64,000 nt of DNA from Flavobacteriales bacterium (GTDB lineage: Bacteria; Bacteroidota; Bacteroidia; Flavobacteriales; Flavobacteriaceae), in NCBI GenBank assembly GCA_027067965.1, contig JAMOUV010000007.1:1-64000 (forward strand). The letters are read 5' to 3'. Below are positions 36,674 through 46,588 of this stretch, one piece after another. How positions within the stretch are numbered: position 1 is the first letter of the stretch; every line of letters begins with the position of its first letter. Made by a program: the position numbers and the translations under genes. The notes beneath the pieces are model-generated. The model was not told where the DNA came from. It searched no databases and saw nothing but the letters and a program-made list of their open reading frames with translations.

Positions 36674-37381
36674 ATGGAACCGATAATTGAATTTTTTACG
36701 GCGCCTTACAAAGATACGCCGCTATTTTATATCATTTTGGAATTTACTGCTGCCGTTTTGGGTGTTTTGAGCGTTTGGTTTGCCAAGAAAGAAAATATAT
36801 TGGTTTATCCATTGGGAATTTTAAGCACGGGAATTTATGTGTATTTACTCTCGCGATGGCAAATGTACGGCGATTTAATCATTAATATTTATTATACTTT
36901 GATGAGTATTTACGGCTGGTATATGTGGCTCAAACCCGTGGACGAGCAACATCACCGGCGGCATATTTCCCGGGCCACAATGAAAGATTGGATGGTGGCT
37001 TTGGCGGTTTTTGTTTTTACATCTGTTTTTGTGTTGGCTGTCTATGGATATTATGATGTTATTCCTTTGGAAAATTTTAAAGATTCATGGGAATTTTTTA
37101 TATCCAATTTAAAAACCTTTTCGGTGGAAAGTTTAAGAAAAATTACGCCCTTTTTGGACACATTTACCACGGGAACGGCTTTTGCGGCCATGCTATTGAT
37201 GGCATGGAAAAAATTAGAAAGTTGGCATTTGTGGATTATATTAAACATCGTCTCGGTGCCTTTATATTTTATCAAAGGTTACGGATTCACGGGCATTCAA
37301 TATTTTATCTTCCTTATCCTTGCATTCCAAGGTCTAAAAGAATGGAAGGAAAAATTAAAAAGCCAAGAAATTTATGGCTAA
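36674..37381 (+). CDS. pnuC: Nicotinamide riboside/mononucleotide transporter PnuC
   Basis: 235 residues with about seven membrane segments. Family motifs: IYGWYMWLKP in the first half and YFIKGYGFTGIQYFIFLILAFQGLKEW at the end. PnuC takes up nicotinamide riboside by facilitated diffusion, driven by phosphorylation inside the cell. The next gene, overlapping by 8 nt, encodes a kinase-like ATPase, so transport and trapping are coupled in one operon. Confidence 0.92.
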   Translation: MEPIIEFFTAPYKDTPLFYIILEFTAAVLGVLSVWFAKKENILVYPLGILSTGIYVYLLSRWQMYGDLIINIYYTLMSIYGWYMWLKPVDEQHHRRHISRATMKDWMVALAVFVFTSVFVLAVYGYYDVIPLENFKDSWEFFISNLKTFSVESLRKITPFLDTFTTGTAFAAMLLMAWKKLESWHLWIILNIVSVPLYFIKGYGFTGIQYFIFLILAFQGLKEWKEKLKSQEIYG

Positions 37382-39467
37382 AACAATTTCATTAGCAGAC
37401 TTACTTCAAGAAAAATCGGATATTTTCAAGGTGGTCATTTTCGGACCCGAGTCCACCGGAAAAAGTACTCTTTGCCGCCAACTTGCGGCCTATTATAAAA
37501 CCGTTTGCAATCCGGAATATATGCGAATTTATCTTGAAGAAAAATGGAAAAACGGTCCCCGGACCGTGACACCGGAAGACGTACTGCATATCGCCCGAGG
37601 ACAAATCGAGCGGGAAAATACACGCACCCGGCAAGCAAATGAAATATTAATTTCCGATACGGATTTATTGGAACTTGCCGTCTATTCGCAGGTCTATTTT
37701 AATCGCACGGACGAAAATCTGCTTCAAGCCGCCCTGACCAATCATTATGACTTATATTTTCTGACCTATATCGATGTGCCTTGGGAACCCGATCCGATGA
37801 GAGACAAACCGCATGAACGCAAAGAAATGTTCGAAGTTTTCAAACAAACCCTTGAAAAATATCATTTACCTTACGTAACTTTGAAAGGAAATCAATCACA
37901 ACGCTTAAACCAAGCCATTAAAATTATCCGGACCATGAGAAAATCCCAAATAAAATTTTCCAAAGCAGATATCGACACATTACAAAAACGACATCTCACA
38001 GTCGAAGAAATTTTGCGGCAAGTAAACGCCATCCGTGAAGGGAATTTATATCAAACGGTGGTACGTCCGGCTACAATAGGCGACGGGATTATCCGACTTA
38101 CGGAGGAAGAAAAGAAAAATGCCGTGGAAAATTTCGATAAAATCAAGGGAAAACTTATCAGATTCATTCCCGCTTCAGGAGCGGCGACACGAATGTTTAA
38201 AGACTTTCATATTGTTTGGAAAAATTTCAAAAACGGCGAACAAGATTGGGACCGGCTCTTGGAAAACGAAAATTTGGACAAACTCAGGGATTTTCATGTA
38301 TGGAAAAATAAATTGGCCTTCCATAATGCCGTAATTGATAAAATCAAAGCCCATCATCCCGAATATGAAACTTGGGAAAACGGTCTGAAGAATTTCAAAT
38401 TCATAGAATTTACCTTGTCCGAAAAAGGATTGAACTATGCCCGATATCCAAAAGCCCTGATTTTATTTCATCAATATCCCGAAGAAATTCGGACGGCTTT
38501 CGAAGAACACCTCAAAGAGTCCGTATTGTCAAAGCCCCGAAATACCGAATTGCATTTTACAGTTTCACCCGAAAAAACAGATTTGTTCAGCGAGGCCCGT
38601 CGAAATTTAAAAGACAAATACGGTTTGCCGGTAAGTTTTTCTTACCAATCGCCTTCGACCGATACAATTATGTTGGATAAAGAAAAAAAACTAGTGAGAG
38701 ACGAAAAAGGAAAAATCGCATTCCGGCCGGGAGGACACGGGTCATTATTGAAAAATTTGCAAGAACTGGATGCGAATTATATCTTCATTAAAAATATAGA
38801 CAATGTGCAAAAAGACGAATACAAAACAGAAAGTATTCAATATTTTAAAATTTTAATCGGGTTATTGGATAAAATTGCCGCAGAGCGTAATCGGCTGATG
38901 CAGTTTCTCATTCAGGAAAAGCCTGGGAAAAAGGATCTTCAAGAAGTGGAAAATTTTATTACACAAACACTTCAACAAAAATTAATTCCCGGTTACGACG
39001 GACTTCCGGCAAGTCATCGGCGGACATATTTGCAATATAAACTCGACCGGCCCATCCGGGTGGCGGGTATGGTCAAAAATACGGGCCAACCGGGCGGCGG
39101 ACCTTTCTGGGTTAAAGACGAAAACGATAATGAAAGTTTACAAATCGTAGAAAAAAGCGAAATTAATTTAAAAGACGAATCGCAGCGAAAAATATTCGAA
39201 TCTTCCACTCATTTCAATCCCGTATTTATGGCTTTATATCTCCCGGACCATAAAGGCGAAAAATATGATTTACATGAATTTCGCAATGAAAATGCCGCAT
39301 TTATCAGTCAAAAAATACAAAACGGCCAAGAAATTCATATCTATGAACATCCCGGGTTATGGAACGGCAGCATGGCAAATTGGATTACCTTATTTGTGGA
39401 AGTTCCCGACCAAATTTTTAGTCCCGTCAAGGAAGTTTACGATTTAACCAAGCCGCCGCACGTATAA
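37374..39467 (+). CDS. Fusion of NadR-like nicotinamide riboside kinase ATPase and DUF4301
   Basis: 697 residues. Residues ~18-185 are a NadR/AAA_28-type P-loop kinase: Walker A GPESTGKST (24-32), EYMRIYLEEKW, LISDTDLLELAVYSQVYF, FLTYIDVPWEPDPMRDKPHER. From ~200 to the end there is DUF4301: LTVEEILRQVNAIREGN, FIPASGAATRMFKDF, RPGGHGSLLKNLQELDA, RPIRVAGMVKNTGQPGGGPFWV. I recall these as two separate neighbouring genes in related bacteria; here they share one frame with no stop. The kinase half should phosphorylate nicotinamide riboside delivered by PnuC. The DUF4301 half looks nucleotide-sugar-transferase-like (GGHGSLL), function unknown. Confidence 0.87.
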   Translation: MAKTISLADLLQEKSDIFKVVIFGPESTGKSTLCRQLAAYYKTVCNPEYMRIYLEEKWKNGPRTVTPEDVLHIARGQIERENTRTRQANEILISDTDLLELAVYSQVYFNRTDENLLQAALTNHYDLYFLTYIDVPWEPDPMRDKPHERKEMFEVFKQTLEKYHLPYVTLKGNQSQRLNQAIKIIRTMRKSQIKFSKADIDTLQKRHLTVEEILRQVNAIREGNLYQTVVRPATIGDGIIRLTEEEKKNAVENFDKIKGKLIRFIPASGAATRMFKDFHIVWKNFKNGEQDWDRLLENENLDKLRDFHVWKNKLAFHNAVIDKIKAHHPEYETWENGLKNFKFIEFTLSEKGLNYARYPKALILFHQYPEEIRTAFEEHLKESVLSKPRNTELHFTVSPEKTDLFSEARRNLKDKYGLPVSFSYQSPSTDTIMLDKEKKLVRDEKGKIAFRPGGHGSLLKNLQELDANYIFIKNIDNVQKDEYKTESIQYFKILIGLLDKIAAERNRLMQFLIQEKPGKKDLQEVENFITQTLQQKLIPGYDGLPASHRRTYLQYKLDRPIRVAGMVKNTGQPGGGPFWVKDENDNESLQIVEKSEINLKDESQRKIFESSTHFNPVFMALYLPDHKGEKYDLHEFRNENAAFISQKIQNGQEIHIYEHPGLWNGSMANWITLFVEVPDQIFSPVKEVYDLTKPPHV

Positions 39468-39501
39468 TTTTCCTACAACACTTTTTGCCATATTAATTTT
39501 G

Positions 39502-39509
39502 TAAATTTG
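39502..39509 (+). promoter_or_regulatory. Promoter -7 element (TAAATTTG) of kdsA
   Basis: Matches TAnnTTTG, 16 nt before the kdsA ATG. Confidence 0.6.
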
Positions 39510-39525
39510 CATAAATCAAGCCGTT

Positions 39526-40347
39526 ATGCTTCCTTTTGAAATTGAGAAATTAAAATTCGATCCTTCGGAAAAGTTCTTTCTTATTGCCGGCCCATGTGCC
39601 GTTGAAGGCGAAGACATGTTGATGCGAATTGCCGAAAGCATTTTGCAAATTACCACTTATTATCAAATTCCGTTTATCCTTAAAGGAAGTTTTAAAAAAG
39701 CCAACCGGTCGCGAATTGACAGTTTTACGGGAATCGGCGATGAAAAAGCATTAAAAATATTGCACAAAGCGAGAAAGGAATTGGACATTCCCATATTGAC
39801 CGATATTCATGTGCCGTCCGACGCCGAAATGGCCGCCCGGTATGTGGACATCCTTCAAATTCCGGCTTTTTTAGTCCGTCAAACCGATTTGGTGGTCGCT
39901 GCGGCCAAAACAGGAAAGCCGGTTAATTTAAAAAAAGCCCAATTCATGAGTCCGGAAAGCATGAAATTTGCCGTGGAAAAGGTACATTGGACCGGAAATC
40001 GAAAAGTCATGCTTACTGAACGAGGTAGCATGTTCGGCTATACGGATTTGGTAGTGGATTTTCGTTCACTTCCCATCATGCGACAGTATGCACCGGTAGT
40101 GCTGGACATCACGCATTCATTACAACAACCCAACCAAAGTTCAGGTGTAACCGGCGGGCGACCGCAACTTATCGAAACAATTGCCAAAGCTGGCGTAGCG
40201 GCCGGATTGGACGGTATCTTTTTGGAAACCCATTTTAACCCCGCCGAAGCCAAATCCGATGCCGCCAATATGTTGCCTTTGGATCATTTGGAACCTTTAT
40301 TGAAAAAATTATTGAAAATTCATGAAGCTGTCCAAGAAAAAGATTAG
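39526..40347 (+). CDS. kdsA: 3-deoxy-8-phosphooctulonate (KDO-8-P) synthase
   Basis: 273 residues. It condenses phosphoenolpyruvate with arabinose 5-phosphate for the KDO of lipopolysaccharide. Motifs: LIAGPCAVEGEDML, LKGSFKKANRSRIDSFTGIG, KKAQFMSPESMKFA, LTERGSMFGYTDLVVDFR, DITHSLQQPN and GIFLETHFNPAEAKSDAANML. Overlaps the hydrolase gene by 26 nt. Confidence 0.96.
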   Translation: MLPFEIEKLKFDPSEKFFLIAGPCAVEGEDMLMRIAESILQITTYYQIPFILKGSFKKANRSRIDSFTGIGDEKALKILHKARKELDIPILTDIHVPSDAEMAARYVDILQIPAFLVRQTDLVVAAAKTGKPVNLKKAQFMSPESMKFAVEKVHWTGNRKVMLTERGSMFGYTDLVVDFRSLPIMRQYAPVVLDITHSLQQPNQSSGVTGGRPQLIETIAKAGVAAGLDGIFLETHFNPAEAKSDAANMLPLDHLEPLLKKLLKIHEAVQEKD

Positions 40348-41275
40348 ATTTTTTCTATTTCTCATGTTGTTTTTTTCGATGGCATTTTTTATAACGGGTG
40401 CTTGGTATTTACCTTATGTGGTTGCCGAGGTAAAAAATCCGGTTGTAGCCCTATTCAACAAGAGTTTGCGTCATACCGAAAAACCCGATTTTAATAAATA
40501 CAACTTAAACGGTAAGGAAATTATATTTACTACTCGCGACTCGCTTCAATTATCGGCCTATTTAATTTACGGCAAACCCCAAGTAAAGGGGACGGTAATT
40601 GCATTGCACGGCTACCGATCCAATAAAAACAAATATCTTCCCATTGCCCGGCATTTTACGGAAGCGGGATATAATTTTGCCGCCATGGACTTAAGAGGAC
40701 ATAACCAAAGTGAAGGCGAAATGACAGGGTTTTCCTATTTTGAAAAAAATGATGTATTGGATTTTATTAGCTATTTAAAACAAAAAGAGCATATTCAAAC
40801 CGAATATATTCTTTACGGCCATTCGATCGGTGCGGCAACGGCAATAGCCGTAGCTGCCGAAAGCGATGAAATTTCCTTGCTTGTATTGGAAAGTATTTTT
40901 GCATCGCTGGAAAATATTATTCCCAATTACATAAAATTTTATACCGGAATCGAAATCGATAGCATCCCCGAAGGCGTGGAAAACCGAGTATTTGAATCGG
41001 TAGAAATTCCGCTCGACCAAATAAATCCCGAAGAACAAGCCAAGCAAATCGATGTGCCGGTTTTATTTATTCATGGAGAGCAAGATAAAAAAGTCCCTTT
41101 GGAGCAAGCCCGAAAAATTTATGAAAACATTCAGGGCGAGAAAGCGTTTATTGTGATAAAATCCGCTACACATAATACATTATGGGAAGAGGGAGGAAAA
41201 GATTATTTTAAAACCATCATCGAATTTATCGATAGATTTATTCAAGCCAAACCTAACTCCGAAGAGTCATCCTAA
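40322..41275 (+). CDS. Membrane-anchored alpha/beta hydrolase
   Basis: 317 residues. An N-terminal hydrophobic helix (~8-30) suggests an anchor or signal. Serine-aminopeptidase/BAAT-like fold: VIALHGYRSNKNKY (oxyanion hole), nucleophile Ser168 in YGHSIGAAT, acid in FIHGEQDKKVP, His in KSATHNTLWEE. Substrate unknown. Cotranscribed with kdsA; its end overlaps the convergent polysaccharide gene by 9 nt. Confidence 0.85.
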   Translation: MKLSKKKIRFFLFLMLFFSMAFFITGAWYLPYVVAEVKNPVVALFNKSLRHTEKPDFNKYNLNGKEIIFTTRDSLQLSAYLIYGKPQVKGTVIALHGYRSNKNKYLPIARHFTEAGYNFAAMDLRGHNQSEGEMTGFSYFEKNDVLDFISYLKQKEHIQTEYILYGHSIGAATAIAVAAESDEISLLVLESIFASLENIIPNYIKFYTGIEIDSIPEGVENRVFESVEIPLDQINPEEQAKQIDVPVLFIHGEQDKKVPLEQARKIYENIQGEKAFIVIKSATHNTLWEEGGKDYFKTIIEFIDRFIQAKPNSEESS

Positions 41276-43168
41276 AGCAGCCGGTTTGTATTCCGGCACA
41301 ATTTCCTTAAGAATTTCCACCGATCTTTTCATATCCAACTCCGCAATTGTTTTTTCTAATTCTTTGATTTTTCGATTCAAGAAATCACAATCCAAAGGAG
41401 CCAATTTGGAGATATATAATTTTTCGTAATCTGATTTTTCGACCATTTCTGAATCGGTGAGCAGTTCTTCATAGATTTTTTCACCCGGACGCAATCCGGT
41501 AAAAATAATATCAATATCTTCAGGATATCTTTTTCCCGAAAGATGTATCATTTTTACGGCCAAATCAAAAATTTTGACTGGCTTGCCCATATCGAATACA
41601 TAGATTTGGCCCCCGTTACCCATTTCGGCTGCTTTCAAGACCAAATGCGATGCTTCGGGGATTGTCATGAAATAGCGATTAATATCGGGATGAGTTACCG
41701 TGACGGGACCTCCTTTTTTGATTTGCCTTTTGAAGAAATGAATAACCGATCCGTTCGAACCCAACACATTTCCGAATCGAGTGACAATGTATTGGGTATT
41801 TTTTGCCGTTTCCTGCAAACACCTGGCTATTAGCTCAGCCACCCGCTTGGTAGCACCCATAATGCCGGTTGGGTTTACGGCTTTATCGGTGGAAATTTGA
41901 ATGAATTTGCGGACGCCGTATTTATCGGCCAATTCCATTAATTTCTTTGTAGCCAAAATATTTACACTTATGCCGTAATAAGGGTCATTTTCCAATACCG
42001 GCACATGTTTATAGGCCGCCGCATGAAAGATAATTTCGGGTTTATATGCCTGAAAGGAATATTCCATTTTATCATAATCCTGAATATCGGCCAAAATAGG
42101 AACAAAGTTTTTATATCCTTTGTTTTTCAGTTCCACTTCCAATTCATATAAAGGCGTTTCGGCTTGATCGAAAAGATAGATTTTACGAGGATTATAATGT
42201 AAAATCTGCCGAACCAATTCACTTCCTATAGAGCCGGCGGCGCCGGTTACCCAAATCGTTTTTCCTTCGATACTTTGTTTTAACTCATCATCATTCAGAT
42301 GAATGGGAGGACGTTCCAAAAGAGATTCCAAATCAAATTCCTTAATATCTTCTACATTAAAAATATTGTCAATCCATTTTTCCGGCGGAGGTATTGTTTT
42401 GATTTTCACACCGGCTTCGATAAATTTTTTGGTTTTATCGAGCAATTTTAAAGGATTGGAAATATTTTGGGTAATAATGACATAATCAATCTGATTTCTT
42501 TTCAAAAAATCTTCATCTATGTCATTAAAAGATAAAATGGGAATACCTTGAACCGACCGATTACCTGCAATTTTATCGTCAATGAACCCTTTAAAAATGT
42601 ATTTTCGTTTTATATCGTTTTTTAAAAGTTCATATGTTCTGATTGCGCCTTCGTCCGTACCGTATATTAATATATTCACAGGAGCCCCATGTTCTCTGGA
42701 AATTCTATAATACATTGATTTATAAAAAGCGCGAGCACCCGCCATAATTAAAACTTGAAATAAAGCAATGAGGAAAATAATGGAATAAGGATAGTTAAAA
42801 AACTCGGGCAAGTATTCACTGCGGGCCAAAAATGTAGCAATTAAGAGCATAATCGCTACAAGTAAAGACGATAAAGTGATTTGTTTGAAATCCCTCCATC
42901 CGGTATGACGCACCACCCCTTTATAGGGTTTGAAAATTAAGAAAGCAATTATACTCAGTATAACAACTATGCCGGTTTGAATTATAACTTTCTTGAAATC
43001 AAAATTGAAACTAAAATTAAATCTTACAAAGTAGGAAAACCAAACTACCAGAAAAGAAATAAATAAATCGATTATCATGACCAACCAACGCGGCGAAGAA
43101 GTCATAATAAAATCACGAAGAGGAACCCAAATCCTATATATGATAAAATTACTTATTCGATTTAACAA
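41267..43168 (-). CDS. Nucleotide-sugar epimerase/dehydratase, CapD/WbpM/PglF type
   Basis: 633 residues. Four membrane helices in the first ~130 residues, a CoA-binding-like domain (~165-260, VNILIYGTDEGAIRTYELL), then an extended SDR domain with WVTGAAGSIGSELVRQIL (NAD) and the QISTDKAVNPTGIMGATKR catalytic segment. Probably a UDP-HexNAc 4,6-dehydratase that makes the first sugar for O-antigen or capsule. Start TTG at 43168 overlaps the upstream gene by 20 nt; the ATG at 43105 is an alternative. Confidence 0.9.
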   Translation of the reverse strand: MLNRISNFIIYRIWVPLRDFIMTSSPRWLVMIIDLFISFLVVWFSYFVRFNFSFNFDFKKVIIQTGIVVILSIIAFLIFKPYKGVVRHTGWRDFKQITLSSLLVAIMLLIATFLARSEYLPEFFNYPYSIIFLIALFQVLIMAGARAFYKSMYYRISREHGAPVNILIYGTDEGAIRTYELLKNDIKRKYIFKGFIDDKIAGNRSVQGIPILSFNDIDEDFLKRNQIDYVIITQNISNPLKLLDKTKKFIEAGVKIKTIPPPEKWIDNIFNVEDIKEFDLESLLERPPIHLNDDELKQSIEGKTIWVTGAAGSIGSELVRQILHYNPRKIYLFDQAETPLYELEVELKNKGYKNFVPILADIQDYDKMEYSFQAYKPEIIFHAAAYKHVPVLENDPYYGISVNILATKKLMELADKYGVRKFIQISTDKAVNPTGIMGATKRVAELIARCLQETAKNTQYIVTRFGNVLGSNGSVIHFFKRQIKKGGPVTVTHPDINRYFMTIPEASHLVLKAAEMGNGGQIYVFDMGKPVKIFDLAVKMIHLSGKRYPEDIDIIFTGLRPGEKIYEELLTDSEMVEKSDYEKLYISKLAPLDCDFLNRKIKELEKTIAELDMKRSVEILKEIVPEYKPAALG

Positions 43169-44153
43169 TTTTAAATAATTTTTCTCGTTGAATTAGCAGG
43201 TACAAAATTACAAATATTAATAATACAATTCCCAGGAGAATGACTTGAAATTTTAAGTTTTTCTGATATAAAGCATAGTGAATTAATAAGCCATTTATAA
43301 ATGCCTGAGTAATTGCGTATAAAAAAGAAGTTTTTAAATGTGAAAAATGATATACATCCACCATTTTTTGATAAACATGCCAACGATGCGCTTTAAAAAC
43401 ATTTTCTTTATTAAAAAATCTTAATATAATAGTCATAGCACTATCCACTCCATAAAGTAAAACCGTCAATATTAAAACAGGTGATTTTAATTCAACCATA
43501 TATTTTGTGAGGATAAATAAAATCACAGCTGCCAAGCTCATACTCCCTATATCTCCGGCAAACATTAAAGCATTTTTTCTATAATTAAAAAATCCGAAAA
43601 CCATTAGAGATATAAAAAGTAAAGGAAATAAATAATCCGGAAGCAAATGATAAATAGCATTTAAATACCAATAAGTTATAACCACAATTATGGAATAAAA
43701 ACCCGTAATTCCATTTATACCGTCCATAAAATTATAAGCATTAACAAACCCCAAGGAAACAATGATTGCAAGGAGTTTCACCCAAACCGGCATATCGGCT
43801 TCATACAAACCGGAAGCATATAAAATTAATAAAATGGAAATTAGTTGAAAAGGGAAACGTTGTTTGGGAGTTAGTTCTTTTAAGTCATCTGTAAATCCCA
43901 ATATTCCCAGTAATAGAAATCCGATGAAAAAAGCCAAAAATTTTGCATTAAATCCATAACGATATAATTCATAGATGCCAAAAAATAAAATAGCAGAAAA
44001 AAAAATGATGCCGCCTCCCCTTACTACCGGGATTTGATGTGAACTGCGCTCCGAAGGAATATCCTTGATATTTTTTTTAATAGCAAATTTCCTATAAAAA
44101 TATCCGATTAAAAAAAGGATGACAGCTAAGTTGATGTAAAATAATTTACTCAT
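43149..44153 (-). CDS. WecA/MraY-family polyprenyl-phosphate sugar-1-phosphate transferase
   Basis: 334 residues from the ATG at 44153, chosen because it makes an ATGA overlap with the upstream gene; a longer frame reaches 44258 but lies inside that gene. About ten membrane helices. Motifs: DIPSERSSHQIPVVRGGGIIF, GFTDDLKELTPKQRF, NAYNFMDGINGITGFYS and a DxxxFAGDIGSMS-like loop. It starts a lipid-linked glycan on undecaprenyl phosphate (WbpL/WecA type). Confidence 0.9.
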   Translation of the reverse strand: MSKLFYINLAVILFLIGYFYRKFAIKKNIKDIPSERSSHQIPVVRGGGIIFFSAILFFGIYELYRYGFNAKFLAFFIGFLLLGILGFTDDLKELTPKQRFPFQLISILLILYASGLYEADMPVWVKLLAIIVSLGFVNAYNFMDGINGITGFYSIIVVITYWYLNAIYHLLPDYLFPLLFISLMVFGFFNYRKNALMFAGDIGSMSLAAVILFILTKYMVELKSPVLILTVLLYGVDSAMTIILRFFNKENVFKAHRWHVYQKMVDVYHFSHLKTSFLYAITQAFINGLLIHYALYQKNLKFQVILLGIVLLIFVILYLLIQREKLFKIVKSNK

Positions 44154-45487
44154 TCTTGTTTTGTTTCGGGATAGAATCTTAAAATTAAAAATGACAAAGC
44201 ATAAACCAAAGCGGGAGCCACCAACCGCATTGATGAATGAGAAATAGTTAAAAGCCAAAAAGCAAAGAAAGGATAAAAGAATAAATTATTTTTATATAAG
44301 GCACCTGTAAAAATAGGAGCCAATAATAGAACGATTAGAGCCGCAATACCAAATAATCCATGTTCACTTAATAACCGTGAGATTTCATTATGAGTGGCTC
44401 CTTTAAAACCCATATTTTTTAATCTACCTATTTTTGCCCGCCCGACACCTATTCCTAAAAAGGGGTATTCATAAAAAGTCTTTAATTCTGCTTCAAATAA
44501 ACGTATTCTCCCTGTAGTAATATCTTTTTTTTGTACGCCTTTTCTATCTTTTCCGGTAAAACGATATAACACAATTCCACTTGTTACTTCCATAACCAAA
44601 TAAAAACTTATACCTAAAATTAAGGCTGAAATTCCAATACCTAAAAAACTTTTAGTTTTCATAAAAACAAAATCAGATCGCCAACTTGTGTAAATAAAAA
44701 TCAATATCATGATGATTCCCACAATGGTCCCCCCCCGGGAGAAAGTTAAAAAGGCCCGATAGCTAATCAATGCCAAAAAAAATAAATAAATAGATTTGGA
44801 TAAAATATCTTTTTCAGTAAGAAGTAAAACAAAAGAAGAAAACATACCTAAACCCAAAATAGTGGCAACTTGATTAGGCCCGAAACCACCGGACGTAGCT
44901 TTAATTGCACTAGTGGTAAATACTATTTCTCTTAATGACGGCGTTTTGAAAATCATATAAAAAACAGTGGTAATGACAGGAAGTAATATCCAAAAATTTA
45001 ATTCTTTGAATTCTTCCAATGTTAATTCTTCTTTCACCAAAGCCATCGCTGCAATACCTAATGCCACCGGACCGACAATATTAAATAATACGGTTTTACG
45101 GATGCTTTCAATAAAAAATGACGGCTCATTAGCTTCCAAAAACATCGTTTTAATTACACCGGGTATTAAAAGAACCAAATAAAGTACAAATATGAGAGCA
45201 TCTTTTTTTAATCCTCTTCGAAATATATAGGCAAGAGATAAAATAATAATCAGATATTTATGTGATTCATAAAAAAATAATCCTTTCGACATCCGTGTAA
45301 AGACTTCTGCAGATGTCACATAGGCCATCAAATAAATTAACCATAAACGATTCTTAACAGTAAAAGAAAAAAGAAAGACCAAAGTTATTAATCCCGTAGC
45401 ATAAAACTTGGCTAAAATGGGAAATTTATATACTAGCCATGCTAAAATAATATGTAAGACAATCAAAAGTAATTTTGTCAGCGACAT
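44150..45487 (-). CDS. O-antigen ligase/polymerase-like membrane protein
   Basis: About 445 residues and a dozen hydrophobic segments. The long periplasmic loop contains FYEYPFLGIGVGRAKIG and GATHNEISRLLSEHGLFGIAALIV, typical of the Wzy/WaaL (Wzy_C) family that joins or transfers O-antigen units. The ATG at 45487 (or 45493) is used because the frame's first ATG (45526) lies upstream of the promoter. Start of the three-gene polysaccharide operon. Confidence 0.83.
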   Translation of the reverse strand: MSLTKLLLIVLHIILAWLVYKFPILAKFYATGLITLVFLFSFTVKNRLWLIYLMAYVTSAEVFTRMSKGLFFYESHKYLIIILSLAYIFRRGLKKDALIFVLYLVLLIPGVIKTMFLEANEPSFFIESIRKTVLFNIVGPVALGIAAMALVKEELTLEEFKELNFWILLPVITTVFYMIFKTPSLREIVFTTSAIKATSGGFGPNQVATILGLGMFSSFVLLLTEKDILSKSIYLFFLALISYRAFLTFSRGGTIVGIIMILIFIYTSWRSDFVFMKTKSFLGIGISALILGISFYLVMEVTSGIVLYRFTGKDRKGVQKKDITTGRIRLFEAELKTFYEYPFLGIGVGRAKIGRLKNMGFKGATHNEISRLLSEHGLFGIAALIVLLLAPIFTGALYKNNLFFYPFFAFWLLTISHSSMRLVAPALVYALSFLILRFYPETKQE

Positions 45488-45503
45488 AAACATGTTTTCA
45501 TTG

Positions 45504-45511
45504 CAAAAATA
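45504..45511 (-). promoter_or_regulatory. Minus-strand promoter -7 element (TATTTTTG) of the polysaccharide operon
   Basis: CAAAAATA on the plus strand; 11-17 nt before the likely starts at 45493/45487. Confidence 0.5.
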
Positions 45512-45589
45512 AGGATATTTAACCACATTTTATTCGTGATTCCTTTTTAGCATGATTTTTGTTAAATCATTAAGCAAAAAAATACCGTT

Positions 45590-46588
45590 ATGAGTCATGA
45601 AGTAACTGACATAAAGGCACTCAATGAAAAAATAAAAGAAGAAAGTGCTTTTATCGATTTATTAAAAAGAGAAATCAACCGTGTTATTGTCGGTCAGGAC
45701 AAAATGATTGACCGGCTATTAATCGCCCTTTTGGGGAAAGGACATATTCTTTTGGAAGGCGTTCCGGGATTGGCCAAAACCTTGGCCATCAAAACGCTTG
45801 CCGATGCATTGAATGTAAGTTTCAGTCGAATTCAATTCACACCGGACTTGCTTCCCGCCGATATTATCGGAACCTTAATATATAATATGCAAGAAAATAA
45901 ATTTGAAGTGAAAAAAGGGCCGATTTTTGCCAATTTCGTACTAGCCGACGAAATCAACCGGGCTCCTGCCAAGGTACAATCCGCCTTGCTTGAAGCCATG
46001 CAAGAGCGTCAAGTAACTATCGGCGATCAAACTTTCAAACTCGAAGAACCTTTTATGGTGCTCGCTACGCAAAACCCCATCGAACAGGAAGGCACCTATC
46101 CTCTACCCGAAGCCCAGACAGACCGTTTTATGCTTAAAACGGTAATCAGTTATCCCGATCAGGAAGAAGAACGTCAAATCGTCAGGTTGAACGTGGATGA
46201 AAATTTCGGAAAAGTCAATAAAGTGGCCGGAAAAGAAGAAATTCTTAAAGCAAGACGTGCCGTACGGGAAATTTATATCGATCCTAAAATTGAACAATAT
46301 ATTCTCGACATTGTGTTTGCTACAAGATACCCTGAAAAATACGGTTTGGAAGAACTCAAACCGCTTATTGCCTACGGCGCATCGCCCCGCGGAAGCATCA
46401 ATTTAACTATTGCATCCAAAGCCAACGCTTTTATTAACCGGCGCGGATTTGTGATTCCGGAAGATGTCCTCAATGTAGTGAACGATGTATTGCGCCATCG
46501 AATCGGACTGACCTACGAAGCCGAAGCGGAAAATGTAACCACCGAAGATATTATCAATAAAATTGTGGGAAAAATTGCCGTACCTTAA
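45590..46588 (+). CDS. MoxR-family AAA+ ATPase
   Basis: 332 residues. Walker A GVPGLAKT (57-64), then FTPDLLPADIIGT, Walker B VLADEINRAPAKVQSALLEAMQE, ATQNPIEQEGTYPLPEAQTDRF. MoxR proteins act as chaperones that mature complexes containing von Willebrand A domains; three such partners are encoded just downstream (DUF58, BatA, BatB). Confidence 0.95.
   Translation: MSHEVTDIKALNEKIKEESAFIDLLKREINRVIVGQDKMIDRLLIALLGKGHILLEGVPGLAKTLAIKTLADALNVSFSRIQFTPDLLPADIIGTLIYNMQENKFEVKKGPIFANFVLADEINRAPAKVQSALLEAMQERQVTIGDQTFKLEEPFMVLATQNPIEQEGTYPLPEAQTDRFMLKTVISYPDQEEERQIVRLNVDENFGKVNKVAGKEEILKARRAVREIYIDPKIEQYILDIVFATRYPEKYGLEELKPLIAYGASPRGSINLTIASKANAFINRRGFVIPEDVLNVVNDVLRHRIGLTYEAEAENVTTEDIINKIVGKIAVP

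Noticed and set aside
43149-44258. Longer N-terminus of the WecA/MraY-like gene
   Set aside because: Residues upstream of 44153 overlap the ligase gene and have no family similarity; ATGA coupling supports 44153.
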